Below are positions 17,032-25,111 of a stretch of 64,000 bases of DNA, piece by piece. Under the pieces are notes generated by a model that was given only the letters and a program-made list of their open reading frames with translations, was not told the DNA's origin and made no database searches. Position numbers and translations under genes: made by a program. Origin of the DNA: DASPGQ01 sp035457705 (GTDB lineage: Bacteria; Acidobacteriota; Vicinamibacteria; Marinacidobacterales; SMYC01); the NCBI GenBank assembly GCA_035457705.1, contig DATIBD010000064.1, positions 124,001-188,000 of the forward strand. The letters are read 5' to 3'. Numbering within the stretch: position 1 is the first letter of the stretch; each line of letters begins with the position of its first letter.

Positions 17032-19128
17032 ATGGGAGCCCGCGTTCCGCGGCACGATTTCGTACCCATCGCGCCGCAGCCCACGGGCAGCCGGCTGCGG
17101 ATGCAGCTGGAAGCAGCCGTTCTCTTTGCAGCCGCGACGCTCGTCCTCACCTATCCCCTGGCGACACGGCCGAGCAGCCTTTCCCGCTTCGACAACGGAG
17201 ACGCGCGGTTGAACGCCTGGGCGATCTCCTGGGTATCTCACCAGCTTGCGCAAGATCCCTTCCGGTTGTTCGAAGCGAATACGTTCCATCCCCTTCCTCA
17301 CTCGCTGGCCTTCTCCGAGCACTTGACGCTGCATGGCCTGCTCGCCCTTCCGCTCCTCAGGCTCAGCGACGACCTGACGCTGACCACCAACCTCCTGCTC
17401 CTCGGCTACATCTGGTTCTCCGCCTGTGCCATGTACTGGCTGGTGAAAACACTCACCGGGAGCCACGCCGCGGCGCTGCTCGCGGGATTATTCTTCTCGT
17501 TCGCGCCCTTTCGCTTCAACCGACTTCCTCACATTCAAATGCAGCTCTACGCCTTCCTCCCTCTGTTGTTCTTGAGCCTTCATCAATTCCTTCTGACGCG
17601 ACGACGGATATTTCTCGTCGGGCTGAGCACCTTTCTCGTGCTCCAAGCTCTCGCGGGAACTTATCTTGGTGCCATCGCCGCGGTCGCACTCGCGGTCGGG
17701 CTCGTGACTCTTGCTCCTTTCGCTCGACTCGGAGCACGCGATGTCCTCGCCGTTGTGCTCTCGCTGGGAGCTGCCGCAGTCTTACTCGTACCGTTCGCAG
17801 TCCCCTACCTCTGGGTCAATCGGGAATTGGGCATCGAGTGGGATCTCGAAGGGATGGCTTCGCTATCCGCCACCCTCTGGTCTTACGCGGCGTCCGGGGC
17901 TCGTCTCTACCGTCCGGCAATGGAGGCTATCCTGCGGGGACGCGAAGTCACCGACTATCTCTTTCCTGGATTTACACTTCTCGGTCTCGGCGTCGTTGGC
18001 GCCTGGGATCTCGTACGACGCTCGGGAAGGCGCTCGATCTTACTGTGCTACACCACCATCCTGGCGGCGGGCGTTGCCTTATCACTAGGTCCTCGTTTTC
18101 CGCTCTATCCCTTCCTCTACGAGCATGTGGTTTTCTTCCGAGGTCTCCGAGCACTCACGCGATTCGGACTGCTGCCTCTTTTCACGCTCACCGTCTTGTC
18201 CGGTTTTGCCATCTCATGGCTGGTCGAGAAAATGCACCGCCGGCGCACCCGGAGGCTCGTGGTCTGGGGGATTGCTCTTTTTTTCGTCGCCGAGTCGGCG
18301 ACGCTCCCCAATGATTTCCACCCCTACCCGGACCAGCCTCCCGAGGTCTACCGTTGGCTTGCCGAAGCGAAGCCCGGCCCGGTGGTCGAGCTTCCCTTCA
18401 AGGTCATCGACACCAGGTACATGTTCTGGGCCCGTCACCACGGTTTCCGGTCCACGCTCAACGGCGACAGCGGCTTCATCCCGATGTCACACCAATGGAT
18501 GAAGATCGCGCTGCAACGATTCCCCTCCTCGGATTCGATCGCCTTGCTGAGATCACTCGATGTGAAGTACGTCGTACTCCACTTGTCTGCTTTCAGAAAA
18601 CCGACTCTCCTCCGGCTTCTGAGAACGCTGCCCGACCATCGAGATGCTCTCCTGCCGGTGCGTGACTTTGGAAAAGAGCTGGTGTTCGAGGTCGTTTCCG
18701 CTCGAGGGACCGCCGAAGTGCAGACGACCAGAGATTGGCAGACGCTCGTCATCACCGAGCCTCATGGGCGTCCAGAAGAAGGTCGCCTCACCGTCGACAT
18801 GGAGCTTCCCCGAGGGTCAAGGCTACGAGCGATTCGCCTGCACTACGGCTCGGCTCCACGAGTGCCCGTTGAGCGCGTCGAGATTCTCGGAGAATCTGGT
18901 GGAAACGACGAGCCAGAGTCACGATTCGCGACGCCTCCGGACTGGCCCGCAGTGAGCGATCTCGTGCTCGGTCTTCTGCGAACACCACAGGACGGTACCC
19001 AGACGGTGGTCGTCGAGGACGTCTCGGAGCACCGCCTCAGACTTCGCCTTCACGGGCTCGATGGCGAGCAGCCCGAGCTGACGAACATCGAGCTTCTTGG
19101 GAGCTTTTCGAGCTCAGCGGGCCTTTAG
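17032..19128 (+). CDS. Polytopic membrane protein, GT-C glycosyltransferase-like
   Basis: About 700 residues. The N-terminal two thirds has roughly ten to eleven hydrophobic helices, beginning QLEAAVLFAAATLVLTYPLA, with a conserved acidic loop after the first helix (FDNGDARLNAWAISW) of the kind seen in GT-C lipid-linked sugar transferases, where a loop Asp is catalytic. The C-terminal part (from about 18350) is soluble and begins YRWLAEAKPGPVVELPF. This resembles uncharacterised bacterial membrane proteins related to mannosyltransferases; donor and acceptor are unknown. The open frame begins at TTG 16963; ATG 17032 and ATG 17101 (just before the first helix) are likelier, neither with a strong ribosome-binding site. 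No operon partner. Confidence 0.65.
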   Translation: MGARVPRHDFVPIAPQPTGSRLRMQLEAAVLFAAATLVLTYPLATRPSSLSRFDNGDARLNAWAISWVSHQLAQDPFRLFEANTFHPLPHSLAFSEHLTLHGLLALPLLRLSDDLTLTTNLLLLGYIWFSACAMYWLVKTLTGSHAAALLAGLFFSFAPFRFNRLPHIQMQLYAFLPLLFLSLHQFLLTRRRIFLVGLSTFLVLQALAGTYLGAIAAVALAVGLVTLAPFARLGARDVLAVVLSLGAAAVLLVPFAVPYLWVNRELGIEWDLEGMASLSATLWSYAASGARLYRPAMEAILRGREVTDYLFPGFTLLGLGVVGAWDLVRRSGRRSILLCYTTILAAGVALSLGPRFPLYPFLYEHVVFFRGLRALTRFGLLPLFTLTVLSGFAISWLVEKMHRRRTRRLVVWGIALFFVAESATLPNDFHPYPDQPPEVYRWLAEAKPGPVVELPFKVIDTRYMFWARHHGFRSTLNGDSGFIPMSHQWMKIALQRFPSSDSIALLRSLDVKYVVLHLSAFRKPTLLRLLRTLPDHRDALLPVRDFGKELVFEVVSARGTAEVQTTRDWQTLVITEPHGRPEEGRLTVDMELPRGSRLRAIRLHYGSAPRVPVERVEILGESGGNDEPESRFATPPDWPAVSDLVLGLLRTPQDGTQTVVVEDVSEHRLRLRLHGLDGEQPELTNIELLGSFSSSAGL

Positions 19129-19180
19129 AGTGCTCAATGCGCAGGCTGCGCAGTTCCTTTTCATCAGCCTGCTCGTGCTC

Positions 19181-19226
19181 AATGCCGTGGCGGGACCCGC
19201 AATCGATCGGGCCGCCATGGCTCGGG
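19181..19226. repeat. Dispersed inverted-repeat element, copy 3
   Basis: AATGCCGTGGCGGGACC (19181-19197) and GGGCCGCCATGGCTCGG (19209-19225) face each other; this is the reverse orientation of copy 2, and nearly identical to copy 4 (both read CCGTGGCGGGACCCG then ATCGATCG/ATTGATCG in the centre). The right arm has CCATGG where the others have CCACGG. It lies between the convergent membrane-protein and GNAT genes. Confidence 0.72.
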
Positions 19227-19229
19227 CTG

Positions 19230-20231
19230 TTAGGCGCGCTCCCAGCTGAAAACCGGGAATCGAAAGGCGGGTTCGAACCCGACGGAGCGATAGAGCTCCG
19301 CCGCGGCGTCGTTGCCGCTCGAGACCATGAGCGAAAGCGTTTCGTAACGCAGGCTCGAGAGTCGGGCGGCGGCGTGGCCTATCAGGGCGCGCCCCACTCC
19401 CCGACGCTGGAAGTCGGGCGCGACGGCGAGCTGGGCGAGATGGGCTTTGTGCCGCGCCGTTTCGGTTACGATGCAGAATCCCATAGCCCGCTCAGTGGTG
19501 CAGTGTCGCGCCATCGCGGATGCTTCCGCCACCGCCGCTCCGCAGCCGCGCTGGCGAAGAATATTGTTCAATAGTTTCCGACAACCGCCGCTGGTGCGGT
19601 ACAGCTCGTTCATCTCCGCATCGACGCCACCTCGGTGCGCCCCCTGCATGAGATCCGATGCCTCGGAGAGGTTCCAGGCTCGAAAGGGTAGCAAAGACTG
19701 CGCGCCGTCACCCCGGGCGACCATGCGAAAGCGCTCGAGCGGGAGTCGAAGGAAATCGCGCCAGTGGATTCGGAATCCCTCGCGCTGGAAACAGGAGACG
19801 AGCCCTGAGGCATCGTGTGTGATCAGCTGGCTTTCGATTCGGCGGATACGGCGAGCGCGCAGCTCGCCCAGGAGTGAGCTCAGTAGCGTTCGTGCCAGCT
19901 CACCTCGACTCCACGTATCCATTGGCTGGTCGTCCGGCGCGAGGCCGAGACCCGAAACGACAGCGCGATCGCCTTCCACGAGATAGTAACCGAAGGCCGA
20001 CGTCCGGGCACCGGTGCGCACCGCTTTGCCTCGCAGGCTTCCCCGCTCGAACGCCCGACGAAGCGATGCCACCGCCGCGCTCACATCCCATTCCAGTTGC
20101 TCACGCCAAATGGCGATCTCGCGATTCCAGAAACGTTCGAGCTCGATCGAAGGGAGCGAACGGAGGTCGACGACCTGAAGGCTTGCGGCCGATGTGCTAT
20201 GGGCGACGGTGCTCATGAAAAACGTCCTCAT
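19230..20231 (-). CDS. Tandem GNAT acetyltransferase
   Basis: 334 residues from the ATG at 20231 (AGGA about 6 bases upstream); an ATG at 20216 is also possible. The C-terminal half is a canonical GNAT domain with the acetyl-CoA pyrophosphate loop LAVAPDFQRRGVGRALIGHA and the closing AAELYRSVGFEPAFRFPVF. The N-terminal half (about 50-200) looks like a second, degenerate GNAT fold (VVSGLGLAPDD, LSSLLGELRARRIRRIESQL, LVSCFQREGFRIHWRD) without the glycine-rich loop. The substrate is unknown. The gene is divergent from, and separated by 47 bases from, the nucleotidyltransferase gene at 20279, and its 3' end abuts a dispersed repeat. Confidence 0.78.
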   Translation of the reverse strand: MRTFFMSTVAHSTSAASLQVVDLRSLPSIELERFWNREIAIWREQLEWDVSAAVASLRRAFERGSLRGKAVRTGARTSAFGYYLVEGDRAVVSGLGLAPDDQPMDTWSRGELARTLLSSLLGELRARRIRRIESQLITHDASGLVSCFQREGFRIHWRDFLRLPLERFRMVARGDGAQSLLPFRAWNLSEASDLMQGAHRGGVDAEMNELYRTSGGCRKLLNNILRQRGCGAAVAEASAMARHCTTERAMGFCIVTETARHKAHLAQLAVAPDFQRRGVGRALIGHAAARLSSLRYETLSLMVSSGNDAAAELYRSVGFEPAFRFPVFSWERA

Positions 20232-20278
20232 TGTATCCTGAAAGCATGTCGAGCGCTCCAGGCAGAGAGGTGTCTTCG

Positions 20279-21385
20279 ATGCAGGCCGTGATCTTGGCGG
20301 CCGGTCGCTCCACTCGAACTTACCCACTCACACTCAGTCGGCCGAAGCCCCTGATTCCGATTTGGGGACGCCCTCTGCTCGAGCACCAGCTCCGGCAGCT
20401 TCCGGAGAACGTCCGTGAGGTGCTGCTGGTCGTAGGTTACCGCCGGCTTCAAATCGAGAGGCACTTTGGGTCCAGTTACGAAGGGCGGCGGCTACGTTAC
20501 GTCGAGCAGACCGAGCAGCGAGGAACGGCCCACGCTCTGATCGCGGCCAGGCCCTTTCTCAACGGTCCCACCGTCGTGCTGAACGGCGACGACTTCTACC
20601 ACCGAGACGATCTCGCTACGCTCATCGCAGGCGGCAGAGGTCTTCTGGTCACGCGAGCCAAGGACCCTCAAAACCGAGCCGTCGTCACCATCGAGGACGA
20701 TCGAATCGTGGACATCGTCGAAAAGCCACGAAACCCTCCGGAAGACGCCTGGTGCAGCGTCGGCGGCTACTGCGTCGAGCACGACGACTTGGCCTTGCTC
20801 GAAGAGGTCGCGCCGAGCGTTCGGGGCGAGCTCGAACTGCCCGACTGGGTCCTCCTCGTCGCTTCTCGTGAGCGGGTTCGCCCCTGCCCCATCCGGAGTC
20901 TCTGGATGCCCCTCACCTATGCTTGGGATGTCCTTGAGACGATGAACCAGCTCTGGGATAATCCGTCGGGGGTCGAGCGAATCGGCATCGAGCGCCAGGA
21001 GCGTACTCTCACCGACGTCGAGGTCGAGGGGCCAGTGTTCATCGGGGACGGCGTGGTGGTGGAGCGCGGCGTTCGCCTGATTGGCCCGTCCGCGTTCGGC
21101 GACGGCACGAGCATCGGTGAAGGCGCGATACTGGACAACGTCGTAACCTTCGAGGGCGTGCAGATTGGCGCCGGATCGACGATCACGAGCTCGGTGCTCG
21201 GTGCTCGAGTACGGGTCGGTGAAGAGACGAAGCTTCCGGCGCGGCCGGGAGCCGAGCTCTCCATCGACGTCAACGGCAAAACGGTGGTGCCCGAAATCGC
21301 ACGACTCGGCTCGATCATCGGCGACGACCGGGTGATCGAACCGGGGCGGGTCGTCCCCGCAGGCACATTGATCGAGCCCGCCTAA
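20279..21385 (+). CDS. Sugar-1-phosphate nucleotidyltransferase
   Basis: 368 residues. The N-terminal nucleotidyltransferase domain starts MQAVILAAGRSTRTYPLTLS and has the metal-site VVLNGDDFYHRDDL and the VGGYCVEHDD segment; the C-terminal part (about 235-368) has a left-handed beta-helix rich in hexapeptide-like repeats (GPVFIGDGVVVERGVRLIGP, FGDGTSIGEGAILDNVV, IGAGSTITSSVLG). This layout is that of GlmU/glucose-1-phosphate thymidylyltransferase-like enzymes that build NDP-sugars. GTXRTXPLT is a variant of the usual GxGTRLxPLT, with S in place of G. No acetyltransferase active site is obvious. The start at 20279 has AGAGG about 8 bases upstream; longer frames from 20231 or 20246 are less likely. 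It converges on the large operon that ends at 21405. Confidence 0.8.
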   Translation: MQAVILAAGRSTRTYPLTLSRPKPLIPIWGRPLLEHQLRQLPENVREVLLVVGYRRLQIERHFGSSYEGRRLRYVEQTEQRGTAHALIAARPFLNGPTVVLNGDDFYHRDDLATLIAGGRGLLVTRAKDPQNRAVVTIEDDRIVDIVEKPRNPPEDAWCSVGGYCVEHDDLALLEEVAPSVRGELELPDWVLLVASRERVRPCPIRSLWMPLTYAWDVLETMNQLWDNPSGVERIGIERQERTLTDVEVEGPVFIGDGVVVERGVRLIGPSAFGDGTSIGEGAILDNVVTFEGVQIGAGSTITSSVLGARVRVGEETKLPARPGAELSIDVNGKTVVPEIARLGSIIGDDRVIEPGRVVPAGTLIEPA

Positions 21386-21404
21386 CAACGGGACGCCTTC
21401 GCAC

Positions 21405-24400
21405 TTAGTTTCGGTCTCGCGACAGCGAGCGAAAGTACTCCTCGACGAGCTTCTTGTACTCGGCGGGCACTTGCTCCGAGCCCGCGAGAAAGAGCTCCTC
21501 GTCTCCGATGCCTTCGAGCTCCCGTCTGAGCCAATATTCGAATTGCTTGAGCTCGGTGAGGACATCTTCTTCCAGCTGCTCGAGCCCGAGAGGATTGAGA
21601 TAGATTTGTTTCCGGTCGAACTCCTCCATCCTCCGGATGATCTCTCCGAGATCGGGGACCTCCAGGTTCTGGCGCGCGAGCTCTCGTCTCAGAGATTCCG
21701 CGTCGGTCACGCGCTCGCGGAACTCGCGTCGGAGCTGCCGGATCTCTTCGGTTGAGAACGTGCCTGGCTGGTAGCTCGGCCCGCCGCGCGAACCCGGTCC
21801 AATCACGCCTGGCCCGTTCGGACCGTCGGCTGGACTGCTGGCTCCTCCACCGGATTGCTGGCCCTGTCCAGGTGATTCTGACTCCTGCCCCGTCTGTTGC
21901 CCGTCGCCGGGACTGCCGGAGGACTCTCCCTGATTGGCATCGCCGGAAGAATCTCCTTCGGCTCCCGGATCGTTCAGCCGTCGTTCTCCCGGACGATCTT
22001 CCGAGGATCCGGTATCACCCGTTCTATCGCGAATGCGCTCGGACAGCGATTCCAGGTTACGCACCAGATCTCTCGTCTGCTCGATGGCTTCCGTGACTTT
22101 GGTCTCATCCGTTTTGCCAATCGATGACGCGGCTTCACCGAGCCGGTCCGCGAGAGACTCGATGTCCTCTCCAATAAGCTGCTCGAAGTCCTGCGCGTAC
22201 TCCGGGGAGCGGCCTTGAACGACCCCCTTCGAGTAACGAATCTTCTCCTTCAGTTTCGTATCCCGGATCGAGTTGGCCGCTTCCTGGATCTTGCGCGCGG
22301 CCTCTTTCTGGTCGCCCCGGGACTCGCGCGCCATTCGATCGAGTTGCGATTCCAGGCTCTCGACCTGGTCGGCGAGCTCGTCCTTTCTTTCGAAGATCCG
22401 CTGCAGGCGCTCGCCCCGACCGGCTCCGTCGGCCGGAAGCCTCTCGACGTCGGAGCGGACGTGCTCCTGCTGGGTCCGGATCCTTTGAAGCTGGTCGGCG
22501 GCTTCCTGCATGTCACGATCGAGTCTCACGGATCGATTCTTGTCCATTAGCCGCCGGGCATCCTTGAGCTTGTCCAGGGCCGCAAGCCCCTCTGCCAGGG
22601 CGCCGTCATCTCCCCGGGCTCCGGTACGGCGCATCGAATCGGCGGCCTGCTGAAGCCTGCGTGCCGTGTCCATGAGGTCGGGGAGGGAGTGCTCCCGGGC
22701 GAGCTTTTCGAGTCGCCTCGCCAGCTCCTCGGTCTCGTCCGCGAGCTCACTCTGCGAGCCACCACCTCCACCGCCCATTTGATTGCGAAGACGATTAGCC
22801 TGACGTCTCAGCCTCTCGTTCTCCTGCTGCTGGCGCCTGGCAAGCTCCTGCAGCCTCTGCAAAGCTTCGTCCACCTCGTTGTCGACGGACTGTTGCTGAC
22901 CCCGCTGAACGGTCTCGTACTGGTTTCGTAGTTTGTCGAGCTCGAGCTCGAAGAGATCGGCCAGATCTTCGGCGGAAGCCGCCTGTCCGCCACCGCCGCC
23001 GCCACCGCCATCGAAACTGACTTGGACGTCTCGGAAAATGGCATCGGCACGCTGCAGGTGCTGAAGCGCACGCTGCTCGGGAGGAAGAGCCGCATCGGGA
23101 TCCTTGGCCGTCAGCTTTTCCTCCGCAGGCCCCATCTCCTCGATGGCCTTTCGCAACGATTCGCTAATCGTGGCGAAGTCACCGTCCATCTGAGTGATGC
23201 CTCGATTGTTCATCCGCCTGAGGAGGTTCTCGACCTGCTCCCGGAGCCGTCCCTGCATCAGCGCCACCGTGGTAACGTTTTCATCCCAGTCGCGCTTCTC
23301 GTACTCTTTTCGGTCGCGGATTAGCTTGAACGTGGCGGCAACGATCTGTCGCTGACGAATGGACAGCGTTCCCTCCATTCCCCCACCGCCGCCACCACCC
23401 GGCATTCCACCCTGAGCCTGGCTGTAACGCCGGTCGAAAGGCCGAGCCTCGATGAAATAGATATCGGTGGTCGCGGTCTGCGGCCCGGCTACATAGTTGC
23501 TATCGGTCGCCCGAGCATAATAGGAAACGAAATCACCCGGGGTGAGCTCGAACTCCTCCAAGAAGAACGTGTGCCCCGCGGAGAACTCCCTCTTTCCCGC
23601 TCCGTCGTGAAGGGTGACGATCCGCTCGTCGCCTCCGTTGACCGAATAGACGATTTCGAGCTTCGCGAGGCCGTAGTCGTCTTCGCCCTTCACCTCGGTG
23701 AAAACCTCTTCGATGGGATTGACTTTCGTGTCACGGCCCGGTTTGAGGATCGTCACCGATGGGGGTTGATCCTTGAGGACCTCGACCGCGTAGTCGGGTG
23801 ATGCCGTCTGCAACGTCCCATCGTACGCCTCGAGGTCGATGTGATAGAAGGTGTCGCTTCGAACTTCGAAGCTCGCCGTCCAGATTCCATCGACGCGGCT
23901 TTGGAGGGGAACCGGCTCTTGTTCCTCGAGCTGGAGGACGCCGCCGGCGACCACAACGGTGCTCTGGATCTCGAGTCGCACCTCGGTTCCTCGAAGCGCG
24001 GCGACGTCACCGCCGTCTTCCACCCTCTGCGGTGAAAGGCCGGTATAGTCGGGAAAGTGGTACTCGATGTCGATTTGCCGCACGTAAGGAAGGTCGGAAA
24101 CCTCGATGCGGAACATATCCGAGCGAACACCGTTCGACTCGACGAAGTACTCGGTCGCGGAATCGAGGTCGAATAACATGAAATGGTACAATCCCGTTTC
24201 TTCGTCCCGCGTCATCGGCCAGCGCTTCCAGTCGTTCTCCCCCTCCGACTTCAAGCCGATTTCTGTTTCGGAGGAATCGAACCCGGACAGTTCCGCGGTC
24301 ACCAGCTGATCGGCGCCGCGCGCCAATCCGACGTCGCCCGGATCCACGAGGATCATGTAGGGGCTAGCCGCCTGGGCACTCCTCATCGGGTTCAAAAGCA

Positions 24401-24956
24401 GACTGGCGCCGTACCTCATGAACGCGGGGCTCAGCAGAACGGCTATCATCCCCCCCACGGCGACGGCGGTCAGAACCGCAGAGCTCCTTCTCAGCGCGTC
24501 CCGCTCGATAGTCTGCCCATCATCGATCGCCTCGCATCGCTCGACAGTTTGCTCGATTAGCTTCTTGATGAAGGCTGGCGACAACGACTGCCGGGTCCGC
24601 TCTTCTTCGCTGCTCCCCATCTCGACGGCGCTCGAGACGGCCTCCTTGAGCGACGGATCGTGCTCTTCGATATAAAGCGCGACCTGATGGTTCGTGACTC
24701 GCTTGACGAGGGGGCGCACGAGGAAGCGCAGGGCAAGCCCCAGCAACGCCATATAGGTGAATATTCGGAACAGTCGGACGGACCAGGCGCTGTAACGGAA
24801 ATACTCCATTCCGTAGGCCGAGATCGCGAAGGCCACCATACCGAACGCGATGAGAAAGGCCACTCCCTTGAGCGCATTCCTCAATCGCCATCGGTTGCGT
24901 ACGCTCCGTATGACTCGGATGAGCTCGGTATACTCGTCGGCGAGGGTGCTGTTCAT
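21405..24956 (-). CDS. DUF4175-like coiled-coil membrane protein (last gene of the MoxR/Bat-like operon)
   Basis: 1183 residues. Three hydrophobic segments at about 30-50, 62-82 and 155-178 are followed by extracytoplasmic beta-rich domains (about 190-500, with SVTILKPGRDTKVNPIEEVF and YYARATDSNY) and then about 600 residues of Gln/Arg/Glu-rich coiled coil interrupted by three polyglycine runs (near residues 515-525, 645-655 and 730-738). The C-terminal part is low-complexity (Gly/Ser/Gln/Pro) and ends with a helical domain. This matches large DUF4175-type proteins found beside MoxR/BatA genes; no enzymatic motif is seen, and a scaffold role in the envelope is inferred. ATG 24956 with GGTGGAGA upstream. 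A 155-base gap from batA contains TATACT (25019-25014), so an internal promoter is possible. Confidence 0.78.
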   Translation of the reverse strand: MNSTLADEYTELIRVIRSVRNRWRLRNALKGVAFLIAFGMVAFAISAYGMEYFRYSAWSVRLFRIFTYMALLGLALRFLVRPLVKRVTNHQVALYIEEHDPSLKEAVSSAVEMGSSEEERTRQSLSPAFIKKLIEQTVERCEAIDDGQTIERDALRRSSAVLTAVAVGGMIAVLLSPAFMRYGASLLLNPMRSAQAASPYMILVDPGDVGLARGADQLVTAELSGFDSSETEIGLKSEGENDWKRWPMTRDEETGLYHFMLFDLDSATEYFVESNGVRSDMFRIEVSDLPYVRQIDIEYHFPDYTGLSPQRVEDGGDVAALRGTEVRLEIQSTVVVAGGVLQLEEQEPVPLQSRVDGIWTASFEVRSDTFYHIDLEAYDGTLQTASPDYAVEVLKDQPPSVTILKPGRDTKVNPIEEVFTEVKGEDDYGLAKLEIVYSVNGGDERIVTLHDGAGKREFSAGHTFFLEEFELTPGDFVSYYARATDSNYVAGPQTATTDIYFIEARPFDRRYSQAQGGMPGGGGGGGMEGTLSIRQRQIVAATFKLIRDRKEYEKRDWDENVTTVALMQGRLREQVENLLRRMNNRGITQMDGDFATISESLRKAIEEMGPAEEKLTAKDPDAALPPEQRALQHLQRADAIFRDVQVSFDGGGGGGGGQAASAEDLADLFELELDKLRNQYETVQRGQQQSVDNEVDEALQRLQELARRQQQENERLRRQANRLRNQMGGGGGGSQSELADETEELARRLEKLAREHSLPDLMDTARRLQQAADSMRRTGARGDDGALAEGLAALDKLKDARRLMDKNRSVRLDRDMQEAADQLQRIRTQQEHVRSDVERLPADGAGRGERLQRIFERKDELADQVESLESQLDRMARESRGDQKEAARKIQEAANSIRDTKLKEKIRYSKGVVQGRSPEYAQDFEQLIGEDIESLADRLGEAASSIGKTDETKVTEAIEQTRDLVRNLESLSERIRDRTGDTGSSEDRPGERRLNDPGAEGDSSGDANQGESSGSPGDGQQTGQESESPGQGQQSGGGASSPADGPNGPGVIGPGSRGGPSYQPGTFSTEEIRQLRREFRERVTDAESLRRELARQNLEVPDLGEIIRRMEEFDRKQIYLNPLGLEQLEEDVLTELKQFEYWLRRELEGIGDEELFLAGSEQVPAEYKKLVEEYFRSLSRDRN

Positions 24957-25111
24957 GGATTCTCCACCAGTTGGTGCCTCCCTGGGCGCGCGACGCCACG
25001 CCCAACTCTGTCTAGTATAACCACTTTGGATGGCGCGGCGCTTCGCGTCCGCTCTGTACCTTGAAGCGGCGGAAGCGGGCGCGGCATCTCATCCCGAGCT
25101 CGATACCGGCC

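Noticed and set aside
19255..19285. GGGTTCGAACCC, which resembles a tRNA T-loop
   Set aside because: It is inside the GNAT coding region and no cloverleaf can be built around it; the same applies to GGTTCGAACC near 150 in infB.
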